The notes: generated by a model not told the origin, from the letters alone. DNA of 62,000 nucleotides from Zygnema cylindricum (GCA_037447655.1 JBBHKE010001969.1:1-62000), one strand, 5' to 3'. Positions 39,693-55,100 are shown, numbered from the stretch's first letter. Translations and numbers: made by a program.

Positions 39693-40364
39693 TTGAAAAA
39701 TTCAACAGAAAATCTCTTTTCTAACCATCGACAGTTTGTGTCGAAGCAAGGCACAAAAACGTTTTTGATAAAGTGTTGTTTTCAATGACTGTGTCTCCAG
39801 CGAGAAGTCAAGATGTGACGAACTTGTGATTGTTCATTGTAAGTGTTCATTTAAGCAGTTCTTTTCATCATTTTACTGTGCCCAAAGAGCCACATTTCAC
39901 TCATACATGATTTGATGCTTTTGATTTATAACTTTATCAAAACTTGTGGTGGCGTCTGCTTAATTGCGTGTTCCTACTTTGGCCGAGTAACTTTCTTTGT
40001 TTTTATATGTCCTGGGGTCTGAACGATTTGGTGGGGAAGGTTCCTTTGCAAGTTATGATGCTCTCTTGTTAGCACGCCAGTCAGTTTCAACTGGCCCCAA
40101 TTATGTGCAATATTGCATATGTTCTCCAGAGCTACACAGAAATAACAGTGATTTAAATCATAGTGCAAGAAAGTATCAGTCGGTAACACCAACGTGTGTT
40201 ATTTTATTGAGTTCAACATCTGTATCAGGTTATTTTCACTCAGTGGCTTGATCTGGAATAGCTAATTCGAGACAGGCCAGTCTATTCTGCTACAATGTTC
40301 AAACTGTAAATGAAGTGATTTACAATCCTACTTCCTAAGTTATTGGAGGGTTTTGTTCTATTTT
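39693..40364. other. DPH1 downstream region
   Basis: 3' untranslated and intergenic DNA with ordinary composition. No further gene or repeat recognised. Confidence 0.5.
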
Positions 40365-41410
40365 ACGAGCATCCTGAAATGGTGAAGGATTTGAATCACA
40401 GTTTGCAATGTTGCTGTTTTGAAGATGGTTTTTCTTTATTCTTGATGAAAAGAATTGAGGCATCGACATGGTCTTAAGATGATGGTACAAATTGTCAGTG
40501 TTTTTGGTGTTGCAATTGAATATGGACATTGATTTTGGTTTTTGTTGCTTTTCTTGCCGAACTGTATGTTGGGGTGGAGGAAACAGGAGGGGGAGGGCAA
40601 CTGGAAAGGAGACTTAGCGCGAATGAGCCGCATGAGCATTATTGAAAAGAGTCAACCGAAAATGGCCGTATTTGCTATCGTTGGTTCCCATTGTGTGAAT
40701 GGGGTTGCACAAATCCACAGTAATTTAGTTAAATCTCAACTATTTCCCGAGTTTTAGGAGTTGACAGCTCAAAAGTTCAGAACAAGACAGACATTGTTAA
40801 TTCCAAGGAGGAGGATGCTGGTGACGAACCCGATCTTGAGCAAGGTGTGCCTCTCAGATTACGCTGGCTGCACAGGAGGGTGAGCTTGCTAAAGATGACT
40901 TGTGACATTTTTGAGAAAGGAGTTAAGAGCTTTTAAGGACCTTTGTCTCATCTCTGCAATAGGGTTTTGGGAACCTGTCTTGGTCAAAGGTTTTTTTAGT
41001 AAAGGTCACTACTCCCGTCAGTATAGTCGTGTAGCCTTGAGGAAAATAGTCTCACTTTCCTTGACAACATCGGTATTTTTATGTCAGTATGGTGTAGGAA
41101 CATGAAGGTGATTGAGTACTGTCTGCATGCCTGGGAAATAGAGACTGAAATTTGAAAAAGTCTCCATGCCCTAACAGGTGGCTGTTTACAGTATGTTGAG
41201 TTTGGAAGCTCGTAGGAGGTGTATAGGTAACACCTTGACCTATTTTTTAGAGTGTTTTTAGACCCGGTCTCCACCGATTGTTTTTCCATCACCAGCCTAA
41301 GCTAACATTTGCAGTTATTCGGTCAAAGTTGGGAAAACTCCAATCCAGGCTCATGAGCAGCTTTCTTGTTACTTTCCAGTCTTACATACTCCCTCGTTAC
41401 TTAGATGTGG
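40365..41410 (+). pseudogene. Inverted, decayed copy of phosphorylase exon 10 and flanking introns
   Basis: On the plus strand this segment matches the reverse complement of about 51630-50640. The exon part (about 40583-40830) reads [39 protein letters not shown] and FPEF, then a stop (TAG for the Leu codon), followed by a diverged tail; [12 protein letters not shown] has lost two codons. Intron sequence on both sides is also conserved (GGGTTTTGGGAAC.., TCCAATCCAGGCTCATGA), so it is a DNA-level duplication, not a processed copy. It lies between DPH1 and the true gene, in opposite orientation. Confidence 0.88.
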
Positions 41411-43181
41411 TTAGGTGTAATTGTAACCATATTTCCAAAAAAACTTCAAAACTTATTTCCAAGAAGTCTTGAAAATTGTGTGAATTGTCATTTTTTTGTT
41501 TATTTTGCGTCTTGTAGTGTGTTGTTGATGATGGCATCAGAATTGTTGTTGCATTACACAATAGTTAGTATGAAGGGAGGAAAACCAGTAATCGCGGGAT
41601 TATTATGTTTTTCCTCATACCGTGTGGTAGGAATTTATACAGGTCCTGAAACTCAACTATTTTGGTTGCAAACTTATTGCAATATGTAACGCCAGCGGGA
41701 ACTTGAAATTTCAACGTCTCATTGGAATAGTTGAAGTGGTTAAAAGCTAGTATATACAAAAAAGTGGCATGCTGCAATCGTCTGCGATGGAAATCTGCCC
41801 TTTTGTTTAGTATCTACTGTAGAAAATTCGGTGTTCAAGTATCCAAGAAATGGCCTGTAAATGCTGAAATTCCAATAGTTCCTCCCTATGGAAGTTGTCG
41901 GGTTTGCTGGATTTACACAGTGTGTTGTTTGTCAAATGGTACAGAGCGTTGCCTTCATTAAGAATCTGCTATATGGTACGGTCTGAGACTATGATCTATA
42001 GATTCTTCTGGATATAATAATGTAGTGAGTCCATTATGCAGATATATTTTGTGGATGATGGTAAACCATCTGAGTCCATGGGAACAGGAGGTAGCAATGC
42101 TAAAACTGAAAAACTACAGGGTGAATAAAACAAAAAGGATAAGCAAGGCAAAGGCAACGAAATGATTTACTTCGGTTAACCATTGCATTTCTGTCACTAG
42201 GGTGGGATGAGCTCCAACAATGATCATGTTTGATCACAGTTAAAATATAATAATATCACGGTTAACATGATGTTTACCATGCGCATTGACATGGACCAAA
42301 TTACAACGCTTCATAATTTTGAGCACTTTATTCTGACGGCATTTTATTGACATCATGGTGGTGTAGTTCCATGCTGAAACAACTTGATTACATCATCGGA
42401 AGGCAATTTGTTATATTACGAGTTGACCATTCATTATACAATTATACTTCTAGTACAGATCTTTCTTTACACACTCCTCGCGCCTCTCTGGAACAGGCAC
42501 ACGATATGGTTCTTTATTTACACATCCAAGCACATTTCCATGTATCGTCAATTACCTCTGTTCGAGATTGCATAGACGACAAACCCTCAAACATAAGGCT
42601 ACAGGTACAATCCAATTGAAAGTACTCAATCAGATCAAAAGGCCGACGCACAGTAATCACCGTTATAAGGAAAAAAATGCAACTATTAGGGTCACGCAAA
42701 CAAATGGCACGACTGCAGATAACAGTAACAAAGGAGAGGTCGTACAAGATAACATTTTGGAGACATTAAGCAAACAATATTTTGCCAAAAAATATCACTG
42801 CAAGCACCTAACATGATCCTGTCAATCTTCTGAAAACACCCTCAGATATACTCGAACAATAACCATTTCCCATGGGAACCTGTGTCTGAATAAGATCAGG
42901 CCAAACTATTTAAAAATTGCAGAAAATCCACATCAAATAGACTTAACCAACTTATGGCCAGAATAGCCAGATGTAGCCGCTATTTGCTACAGCACAATAT
43001 ACCCCAAAAAACATTAGGCACCCTGACAGATAAAACGCTAGATAGAGTAACAATCACTGAATAATTAAATTACTACTGCGTTTCACCGGGACAGGCTGCA
43101 AAAAGAAAAAGAAAAGAAATGAAAAGAAATAATAACAAAGTGAGATCCTTAAGAGTTGCCTTAACAATGCAAAACTATCTT
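41411..43181. other. Space between the duplicated fragment and the phosphorylase 3' end
   Basis: No protein-like frame. The part next to 43182 must contain the phosphorylase 3' untranslated region. No TIRs or tandem repeats were noticed. Confidence 0.45.
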
Positions 43182-46100
43182 TCAACCATAATCATCATAA
43201 TTATCATCATCTATTTCTTCCTTTTTGCCGTTCGATGGGCAAGGTGGTGCAAGTCTATTATTACACCATATCTCGAGCTCTTTGTTTGAAAACTAGAAAA
43301 AAATACAAATGAAAGAAAAATCGTTCTCACCTTCAAATCCCAAATATCTCGGGCGTATTCTTGAATCGTGCGGTCGCTACTGAATCTACCCATCATGGCC
43401 GTGCTTAGCTGCAATGAACAAAACAGGTAAATAGAGTGAGAACAGAGGGAGAGGGAGAGGGAGAGGGAGAGGGAGACACCAAAATTAATCTGTTCGCCAA
43501 GCAGTGGGAGAGAGAGAGGAAGAGGAAGAGGGAGCGGTAGAGTGAGAGGAAGCCGGTCCAGTAATAAAACATCTATTCGCCAATCAGTGGGAGAGAGAGA
43601 GAGGAAAAGAGAGAGGGAGAGATAACAGTGAGTGAAGGCGCGGCCCGGAGTGATCGTCGTTTAGAGCCACTTTATGTCATGAAACGAGATTTTCTGTTTA
43701 GTTATCTTGAATGTGTGACACTTTCAAACCCTCATTTAGGTTTGTCTCAAATGCTGTGACAACTGTAGACTCCAGACATCTCTATTTCCGACAGTTCAGG
43801 GTTACATTTCACGATATCTACAGAACTATAACAGTCGAGATATTTACTGCCGTTCAACTTTCACATGAAAACAAACAACAAAAGCAAAAGAAAGCCACAA
43901 GAAGATTCTAGAACTTTCCACAATGTTCTCCTGAATCCGCTTAGCCTTTCTTTCACGCCTGACCCTGGGAGCAAATAGTCTGTAAGTACACTCAAACAAA
44001 AGAAAATCTTATCTTTTCGCACCAAAATCGCTTTTCTAATTCACTTGTTGCAGATTAATGTGAAAGTAGGAAAGAAAGGAGAAATGAGGCGAAAAAAAAA
44101 GCAGGGCAAAGTAGGAAGATTAGAAATGAACGCTCAACGACTGGACCCCTGTCAATTTTTTTTTCCAACCTCGGCCTGACGGGCAAGTTTAAGATCTGGT
44201 TTGAAGTTCAAAGAAAAGATGAATTGGCATGGACTCTTCTTCATTCCCTTCACTGCGGGAATGTGCATGATTTCAAAGTCCAGTCACAAAAAGAAAAATT
44301 CTCAATAAATGCATTAGCGAAATGTCCTTGTATGGTTATTTGGCGACTTGCGTTCTTCGTACGGCAAAAGATTTTGACACACATCTATTAACTTCATCGC
44401 AAAAAGACAGAAAAAAAGGGAAAATTTTGAGAATCGAGACATGCACCGAGTCTGAACATATCTATTTGCCGATCAGTGGGAGAGGGAGAGGAAGAGGGAG
44501 AGGAAGAGGGAGAAAGAGGGAGATGAAGAGTGACCAAGTGTGATACCAAAACACACCCTAGTCAAGGATCAGTGGGAGAGGGAGAGGAGAGGGAGCGGAG
44601 GGAAAGAGGGAGAGGGAGAGGAGAGGGAGTGAGAGAGGAGAGGAAAGGGGAGAGGCAGAGGGAGAGGGAGAGGCGGAGGGAGAGGGAGGAGGGGGAGGGG
44701 GAGAGACAGACGGAGAGGGAGAGGTAGAGGGAGAGAGAGGGACATGCAACATTTACTCTTGTCAATTCTGAAACAAAGGCTAGACAAGTTAGACAAGTCT
44801 ATTGAAGATAATAATGAAATCTACACACTTAGGTTACAAGCCAACCGCCACAAAGTATCCAATTAGTCATTGAACATTCCATGCAAAAAAAACAAAAACT
44901 TGCTTATACTGCATTGACTACTAAATTGTTTCTTATACATTCCGACGTTCACTTCCATTTTGTTCACACAACAAGCTACAGACCATCCAAACTACATCAC
45001 AAAACTCTGTAAACAAGTATTGTGCTTCAGGAAAGGAAATGATGATCAAAGGGAAAAAAATGAATGTTAAAAAGACGAAAGGACTGTAGAAGCAGCAGGA
45101 GGGTCATATTCTTAAATAGAAACTCACAATACAATGTCGAGTCCAAGCAGAAGGACGACAGAACATCGCCTCCACTGCTTGCTGCAAACATTCAAAAAGT
45201 TCAACAATCAAAGAAGAAGGAGAAGAAGAAGGGGAGAGAAGAGGATAGGGAGGATCAAGAAGAAGAAGAAGAAGGTTTCTGTTAGTCATGATTGTAGGAA
45301 AACCTAAATTCCTGAAAGAAGGTCAGCTTTCAAATGTCTTTTGAAAAATGTCCATTTAAAACAAATGCATAAGAACAAACGCAACATCGAAGACGGAAAA
45401 GGTAGAATAGGAGTTGGAGTTATCAGATCCTCAATCGGGGATTGTGAAAATGTAAAGAAAGAGTGAATAAGAGGGAGAAAAAACACACGTGTGGATTGTA
45501 CACTAGAGAAACTGTACCTGAGCATCAAGATAAGATGGCCAATCATGGACCAATAAAAAGTAGTCATTTTGACGAACAGAGTCCAGAATTGGTCGAAAAT
45601 CTTCCACTGATCCGAAAACTCCTTCTTCTATCGTTCGGAATACCTAAATAAAAACACATGCAACGAGTGACACTGAGATTACGAGCCCATAAAATATTTG
45701 AAGTTGTCTCACAGATGCTAAAGATGAAACAGTTTCGTAGAAATTTGGTCCATATTGAGAAAATGGTTCCCTCCATTGAAACATTACATGTTAGTCCCTA
45801 TTAAAGTCAATAACACTAACTGCTACTGCATTTTATATTGCATTTTTTCACTTAGAATCACAAATGGTAGCTAAGTAAAGAAGCGGGCAAGTTGCCATTT
45901 TCGCCAGCTAAAAACTATTTGACTATAATTTCCACTGAAACTATTGGGAAACACTTTTCGCAAGCACGATAGTTGCTCAGCATAAGTGCTCATGGCAGCA
46001 ACTACAAATTCATACAGGCATCATATAAACCTGGTACAAACTGAGGGCAAACAATGTTGAATCCTTTGGACTTCTCAAAACTTACCTGAAATCTCACGAC

Positions 46101-49100
46101 CGGCTAAAAGTTTTACCACAAGACTAGTCCAGCCTCTACTGGTGAAATTAAGTAGCCAGTGGAACTGAAACATAGAAACAGATAAGACCAGCGCAGGCAC
46201 AGGTTCTTCCCACCCAGTATTGAAAGAACAACTGAACATAGAAACTGTCCGTTCATTATCGGGCCAAACCAAGACACACCTGCGCCACATTCTTTTGTTT
46301 CTATGCTACCGCTACACTCTCCTTAACGGGTCAAAGACTGGTAGGCTCGTGGAAATTGAACAACCGGACTCCATTGTTTCTATGTTCCAGTGTTTCAGTT
46401 TACTCTTGGAATTTCTTGTTAGTCTCACTAACGGGGTCAGAGCAAGGCAAGTCTGCGTTGGATATTTTTATTTCTTTGTCTTGGTTCTTAGATTTGTTTT
46501 GTTTGTTTATTTTAGCTGGTCGTGAAATTGGTTCTCAGAGTCAACGGTAGACGATAATCTCTGCCGTCTGTTCGTACCAAGTTTGTACAAATTATGTACG
46601 CACTTGTACTTGCTGTCGTAAGCACTTGAGGAGAGCAAAAATTGAGGTTGCGAAAAAGTGTTCCCTAATTCTTTTACGTAAAAACGATGAACAGTGTATA
46701 TTGCACGAGAATAACAAGAACAAAAAATCTAAATGCTGAAACAGATTTGTTGAGGGAGTAGAGATGGTTTGCATGATGCGCTTTAAGACACTGATGTGAA
46801 GAGAGATACAACAGGCCACAACATCCAGATTCAACTTTTTGACGGAAATCCTCAACATAGCAGAATTAACTTGTAACAGTTGGAAATATGTCAACGTGAA
46901 GCCAAAATTAAAATGGCAGGTTTTCAAGAAACATAAACTCGTTTTCTCTCCTATGATGTTACTACTCTAAAGGGGTGTAAAGTTAAAAATTCAAAGAGGG
47001 GGAGATGGATGGATGGAGGGAAAATTGAAGGAGAGAGAAGCAATATCTTGCTTACCTGCTGTAATCGCTCATCAGCAACGCTTTGTCTATATCTGAGAGC
47101 ATGTCTTAAGCTATCAGTTTCTTCAGCGAGAGCTCCAAAAATAAACATGTGCTCCCGTCCAATGGCATCTGCTATTTCAATATTTGCTCCATCCATGGTT
47201 CCCAAAATCAGTCCCCCATTCATCACAAACTTCATATTAGAAGTTCCACTCGCCTCCATCCCGGCTGTCGAAATATGCTGCGAAATATCACTGGCTGGAA
47301 TAATGACCTGCCCCACATTAAAGTTTTTATACCGATAGGAATGGGGTCAACATTACATATAATTGAATTGAACCAATATGATTGCAGTCACCTAAGAGTT
47401 ATACATAGTTTTCAAGGCAAATCAGGCTGTTAAAACTTTCTATGAATAACATTTTACAGAGAGGTTCGCATTCCAATAATGCCAGAATTTCACATAGAAA
47501 TCAAACAAGAGTTGGCATGCAGTTTCTCCAATCCCGTGGGAAAAGGTAAAGCTAGTGGTAGTGGTAGTCAATCCTCACCTCAGCTGCGGAAACATTATAA
47601 TTTGGGATAAAAACTACTTTCAGAAGGTCTCCTATTTCTGGGTCGTTGTTTACTGTATCTGCCACACTGTCACAAATTGGAAATCTTCTTTCAGAAAAGA
47701 GGAAAAGCACAGGTCAAAAGGCCCTCTATGTCATTCAGACTGGTCAAAGGTTTCCACAATACAAAGCCCATGTCCTGAAAACAAAGGAAGATGGATGAAA
47801 AGACAAATGTGAGCTTCTTGTCAAACTGGTGACTTAAAACCACGGATACAACTAATACCAAAAATGAAACTGAGAATTTTGCTGCTGAATACATAAGATG
47901 AATTAGACATTTATAAACCTCAAAACTGAAAGCAAAATTTTAGTTTTTCTAACCATTAATAGGATGAATAACGCACTTGTAAAACGGAAAACAAAAACAA
48001 TGGTGAGAATTGTGCCCACAAATTAACAAGAGTCATGCATTTGTAAAAGGAAAGCAGAAAATACAACTGAGAATTGTACTTCCTACTTTACTAAGTTGAG
48101 TCATGCAGTTGTAAATCTGAAAACTAAAAACAAAAGTGAGGAATGAACCTACGAATTAATAAGATGAATGGTGCACTTGGCTAAGTAATAGCCTGCAGCT
48201 GCTTTCCCCGCAAAAATAGTCACTCTCGGAACCAATTCTGCACGTTCTTCTTCTGTACTGCCCTGAACTCCACAACCCATATGCTCTTTCCCCTTCTTAG
48301 TATAGGCGTTAGGCTTACACTTGGCACAAAATAAGTGATATGTACCACAAAAGAAACTGTCCCAACCGAAGTGGCATCACTAACTCTCAAACATGCAGAA
48401 GAATTTCAACTAGAGGCCTGAAGGACAGAAAATGGAACCCTGAGTGTAGCAAGTTCATAGCTACCTGCGGTCCTCTCCTCCTCTCTCCCTCTCTCTCTCC
48501 CCTCTAGAATAAGAGACGTGTGGGTCGTGATGTACCTTGATCAGATTGTATCGATGGATACAGCTCAAAATGTTTAGTAATTGTCGTTTGTACTCGTGGA
48601 TTCTCTTTGCATGGACATCAAATAGTGCAGTCTCCTGGACCTGTTTGAACACATCCACAGAATCAATATATCAAGTTAAAAACCAATAGGTGACAATATT
48701 GCATTAGTAAGCAGCATTCAGACGAAAATATAAAAATCATGTAGCGTCACTGTCTCTCGCTTGTTGCTTAAAATCCGAAAAAAACATCGCTTCCTTCCTG
48801 CTCACCAGTGAATCCCAGCTTCCAGCGCTAGGTGTCAACCATTTACCAATCTACTAGTCCAGGAGAAATTTGGTTTTCTAACAGGAATAATGAAAGTGGC
48901 CTGAGTCAGGCTATTGAACCCGATATTGACTTTTTCGGTTGTTTGATTGCTTAGATTGCTGGAAAATGGAGAAATTTACAAGCTGTAGCTGCTTCAAAAA
49001 CAATAAGCCAAACTTAAATTTAACACTTTTCACACTGTTTTCAGCTGTGCTATATAATGCCTCGGAAAAATATATCTGAACACAATTAGGATGTGGTTGT

Positions 49101-52100
49101 GTCATGAATGCCATTGAACTGAAATGAAGACTTCGCTATTTCCGATCCTTCTCTATCATACTTCATACAATAAAAAAAAAGGAACAATAGAATAAAGTCA
49201 TGGTTCCGGAGAGAGTGCAAGTTATCACACATACTTTGTTGCTGCACTGGCCCAGCCTGTTTCAATATTTAAACTCTGTACCACTAATAAAGTGGGTTGA
49301 GCCTCTGAAATTGGATGTGCTGTCATTGCTAAATCACACGCATATCAACGCAATCTTCTTAAAACATAAACAGCCTTTTGTATGAACCAGAACTAAAAAA
49401 ATTCACAATCCGTTTCTAAAATTAGTTGATAAATAATGCAGATCCAATTAACAGCAGGTTGACAGCGTTGTTACAGCTCTTATAAAAAGGTACTTTCAGA
49501 GACTGCCCAAAAAGTAACAATTAGAGCAAAGAAAAAGAGTTTTTCAGGGCAACGAACGGCTTTTTTTCCCACCTTCACTCCGCAGGTCTTTAATATAAAA
49601 CTTGCAAGTCGTGCCTTATTCTTTTGCTTTGCTGCCCGCCATTGGTTCTGAAGTTGAGGATTATCAGCATATACAACAAGACCCTGTGTTCCATCCAAAA
49701 TCAAAAAGCTCTCAGGAAAAAAAACAAATGGAACATCAAAACAGTGTAAAACAGCAAAAAAAGCAGGAACTTCACTTGTAAATTGCAAACGCTGACTGTT
49801 TAAAAGCAGGAGTGACTGCAAGGCAGACAACATTGGTGCCTATACAATTACAAAGCAATAAGAACATAATTTAGCCGATAAAATGTCTCTAAACTAAACC
49901 ATTCATCTTGATTCAATAACACTAAATTTGGTTGGACGTTTTCTGGCCCAAAATGTTAGAACAGTGTTAATTAAACTAATTGCAGGTAGCAGACAGCAAA
50001 TGTCAGGCCATCCCATCCTAAATTGGTAGTGGTGAATCTCAATCTGCATCGACTCTTTTACTCTAATAGTGATGATTACTGTCACAATGACTAGAGATAA
50101 AGTTATTACCTGTAGTAAAGCTGGATCTGTTGGCCAATCTCTGGTCTGTAGCCATCTGCTTATTACCTGCAACAAAAGAATTAAGACAGCATCTTACTTG
50201 AAGTTCAGAAAAAGAAACTTGTTAAGGAAACAAAAAAAATCAACTAATGTTCCTTAAACGCCCAGGAACATAGAAAATCTAGCTTAAAAAAAGTCTCCAC
50301 TGTAAAAACCGTCCACAACCAATTTTAAAGCCTTTTCAAGGGGAAGCCAAAGAATGCATGTGGAATGACATCGAAGCGATATTGCTTGGTAACAAACTAA
50401 CAAGGACATAAAAAATGCAGAAAACCAACCAGATGTCAACAGGAAATGGAAGAAAGAAATAACACAACTTCCGGCGACTAAGGAAAGCTTCTCATAAAAT
50501 GACTTCTTTTAATGTTAGAACTGGTCGACTCTGAGACACATCTAAGAATAGAGAGAGAAAGAATTCTTTGGCATAACCTGAAAGGTGTGCACTCACAAAA
50601 ATATTAGGCAACAACAGTCATGCTAATTGGACACAGAAGTAAGTAACAACGAGTATGTAAAATTGAAAGACAGATCAAGTAGAAAGAAACATTAAGTTCA
50701 GTTCATGAGCCTGGATTGGAATTTTCCCAATATTTTGTGAATGAATATAAAATAGAAGCTTAATGGACCTGACATGATTGTTAGGACAGAGAAATCCGAG
50801 ACTTGCATTGGGAAAACAAGTAAAGACGGGATCTGAAAGGGAAAAAACAGTTAAAAGGCATTACCCAAATAAACCTCCTACATGTGTCCCAAACTCAACT
50901 TACATAAAGACGGATGTTATCAAGGAAAGTGAAACTATTTTCCTCGAGGCCACACAATTATAATAATGGGACTAGTGACTTTCACTTAAAAACCTTTAGC
51001 CAATACAAGAACCCAGAAAAACTAGGACCCTATTGCAGAGATGTGACAAAAGGTCCTTAAAAGTCCTTAAGCATCTTTCTCTAAAGTGTCACAAGTCGCC
51101 TTTTGCAAGCTCACCCTACTGTACAGCTGGCGCAATCTGAGAGGCACACCTCGCTCAAGCTCGGATTCGTCACCAGCATCCACCTCCTTGGAGTTACACC
51201 GTTTGTCTTGTTCTGGAACTTTTGAGGTGTCAGCTCCAAAAACTCGGGAAATAGCCGAGATTTTACTAAATTAGTGTGGATTTGTGCAACTCCATTCACA
51301 CAATGGGACCCAACAGTAGCCAATACTGCCATGCGGACCATTTTCGGTTGACTCTCTTCAATAATGCTCATGCGGCTCATTCGTGCTAAGTCTCCTTTCC
51401 ATTTGCTCTCCACCTCCTGTTTCCTCAACCCCGAGAGACAAATCCCAAAAAACACAATAAAAACAAGAATCAGTGCCCATACTCGCTTACAGCGGCAAAA
51501 ACAATGGACTTTGGGCCATTACCATCTTCCTCGGACCATGGCGATGCTTCAGTTTTCCATCCTCAAAATGGCAACATTTGCAAATTGCAATACAAATCAC
51601 ATATAAATGACTTCAGGATACTATGTTCTAGCCAAGAAACAGCCCGATGAAGCACATGTTGTTCTCACTTTGGACATCGAATGAGGGGTCAAAATAGATT
51701 AAACTGCTCCCTGTCACGTGCCCTTACCTGTAAATGTCGATGATTTATTTCATAAATGATCTCCATATGCCGCGGGAGTAAGTGCTGCACTAAAGGCACA
51801 GACCACTTTTCTAGAGCCTCTGGAAGGATGGTGTGGTTTGTGTATCTGCAAGAATAATTCGACAGAATTCACGAGCCTACTCAGTATAGCTGCACTACTC
51901 AAAGAGACCACTCACAAGCACAGAGGACTCTAGCAAGGACAGGTTGATTATGTATATATGTGGGTGTGGGTGTGTGAGTATGTAGGTGTAGGCATTTAGA
52001 TAAAAATGGTTTGCAAATACACAAATTTATTAATGACTGTCTGTCTGGATATAGGAGTAAACAACAACCCTCACCCAAATGTTTGTACGACAATGTTCCA

Positions 52101-55100
52101 GGCGTCTATCCACTCCATGTCCTGTAAAACCACCAGCCCTCTATGCTTTAAAAGACCAGAAAAAAATTCCATGAAAAGCATGTGGAGAATAGCTCTACAT
52201 TGGGGGGGAGAAAAACATCTCTACTGAGAGTAGGCAAGAAATCCATCCCTTCAAATAAAGGACGTCATCCAACTCTGACGCATCTTTCTCTTTACCACAA
52301 ACACAGCCTACCTCTTCATCCACCAAAAGTCTCATTAGCTCCGGAATGGCGATAGTAGGGTGTGTATCATTCAACTGAACGGCCACCTTTGTATGAAAAC
52401 TGGTTAATGGTCTCCCGGTCGCTTTATATCTCAGCAGAATGTCCTACATGCCACAATTAAGTAATTCAGCTGGTTAGACTTGATTCCCTGATAATCGTTC
52501 TCCAACCACCTCCCCTCCAAATGGGATATTCAGAAACCCACATTTATTCATATCTCCCTTCCATAATGCTCTTCCTTGCCTAAGGTACGGAACATGGCAT
52601 GTCATAACAGCCAGCAGCTAAAATACTTCCATTAATAGTCATCATTGTGATAGGGTAATTATTGATTCGTCAATCATTATTCTTGGAATGGAGGGCAAGA
52701 CCTGCAAAGTCGCTGAAACGAAGAAAAATTGTTGTTTTAAACGAAGCTCTCGTCCAGCATCAGTATTGTCGTTGGGATACAAAACACTGCTGATAGCTTC
52801 GGCACGAGCCTGTGCCTCAACTGCTGATAAATGTTGCCCTGAGTTAAAGGTTTGAAGATCGAACTCCTCACATGGTTGACTGCCAAAATCAGGGAAAGAA
52901 AAGGACAGGAGGCATGCCTTATTAATAAAAGAACTAACACGACCCATGACAGGAAAATCAGGCACTCTGTTGGTTTATACCAACATGAATGATTATACTT
53001 CGGTCTCACATAATTTTCTATTATGGAACATGTAGCAGCATCAGTAACACTGATTGAACTTGCAGACAGCTTGCATCCACATTGACTAAATTATCATAAG
53101 TACGTTACTAAAAATTCCTTGACACTAATAGTGATCCGCAGTGGCCACCAACTCAGCATATGCGGCAGAAAAATCTGATTCTTCCTTCTGCAGCTGACAA
53201 GACAAACACCCATACATCATGGCCTCCGGAGAGTTGCTTTAGGACTAATAAGAACCCCAAGATCATCTCAACATCATCTTTCACAAAAACAAAAACGATG
53301 TCTCGATGACTTTCAAAAACCAATAAAGAGCTAGTTGTTCCTTTAGTGAGGCCTTGCTGCGTGCTTACCTTGCCCAGAGCCGCATGGTATTAGTATTAAT
53401 GGTATTATAACCGGAGACTGGAGTATCATACGCCACAGCCATAAATATCTCCCCTCCTTCCCACTTGAATCGTGACTTCTGGCCATCACTGGAGGACGTT
53501 ACATGGCCATAAAAGCGTACAGGATACTTGACATAATGACGAGGCACTTCCCACGGGTTTCCACGAGAAAGCCAATAGTCAGGGTATTCGACTTGTCGTT
53601 TCCCTTCTATGCGTTGTTCAAACATCCCATATTTATAGCGGATTCCGTAACTGTCCAAGAAATGAAGACAAAGATTAAGTCCAGTAAAGTAAAACCTGGA
53701 ACTTCAGCTTTCGGCCCTTCGAAAGAAATTTACACTCAAAAAAAACTGCACGGACAAAAGTGACAAGATGATGAAGGAACACAGGGGATAACTGCTGATA
53801 TGAAAGAAAGTCACAAATAGCAGACACTCTGGAGTAACTGCTGCGTACTTGGTCACATTTCAGAAGCTAGAAAAGTAAAAATGAAAAAAAAATACCAAAA
53901 GACTAACCATACCCAAACAACAGGAAATTGAATTTCTACCACAAATAAAGCAGCAGAAATAATAAATAAAAATCTCAGTCAATTTAAAAAAAACATAAGC
54001 TAAACAAATGATCAACCCCGAGTCAAAAAAGCATATATACCCTGAGTTAAAAAACATACATCCAACGAGTCAAAGAAAATACTTTTTGTTCTAGCTGGAA
54101 TAAAAAAAAAAAAAATTGACAGCAGATAGGATTGGCAAAAACCTTCAACACAGTCAAAAAATAATGTGCCATGTCACAGCTAGGATACGCTAAGCTTTGC
54201 CTAACAACTTCAGCATACACGCAAAATAAAACTAAACCTTAAAAAGACTTCTAGGACTTAGGATTGTAAAAGCTTCCAATGCTTTTAATAAACAGTTCTT
54301 GATCCATCTTTGCATCGCAAAATAGACTGCACTGTCTCATATGGTATGAACAATCAATGATACTTCGTACCAATGTTGCCATGTCAGAAACACTCTTATA
54401 CCCGGTTAACAATGAACCTTGGTAAATTATTAGAGCAATTAGCTATTCCAAATCCAGCCAGTGAAGTGAATACAGCCTGATACAGACCTTGAACTTAATA
54501 AAAAACATGTTAGTACCATCAGCTGACACTTTCACACTATGATTCAAATCACTGTCATTTCTATATAGCTCTGAAGAACATATGCATATTGCACATATTC
54601 GAGTCCAGTTTGAATTGGCTGGCTTGCTAACGAGTGAGCATTATAGGTTGCAAAGGAAGTGTTCCAACCCAATCGTTCAGACCCCATGACATAATTATCA
54701 AGCGAAAGTTACTCGAGACGGCAACGCCAGTTTTGATGAAGTTATATATCAACTTGAGATGTGGCTCCTTGAGCACAGTAAATGATGAAAAGAGAACTGC
54801 ATACTCTTCCAAGTTCAGCACGTCTTGGCCTCCCGCTAGAGACACAGTCATTGAAACCAACACTTCTATGCCTTGCTTCGAAACACAGTTGATGGTTAAA
54901 GGAAGGATTTACTCTCAGATCCTAATTTGTCGTACTTCCTCACTACACTGTCCATGGCCAACAGTGAAGTATAATACCAATTTAGGGTAGTGAGACATGG
55001 CAGATTGTACTCCCAACTTTATCTCGTGAACACTACATTATGGTTTTTGGCCAAAAAAAGTTGCGAACGGATTAGTGTTATTACGATTAATAGTGATGCA

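Noticed and set aside
46075-46290. Possible extra phosphorylase exon (LLAGREISG before a GTAAG)
   Set aside because: Exons 16 and 17 already join in phase across this intron; the sequence belongs to the inverted end of the MITE candidate.
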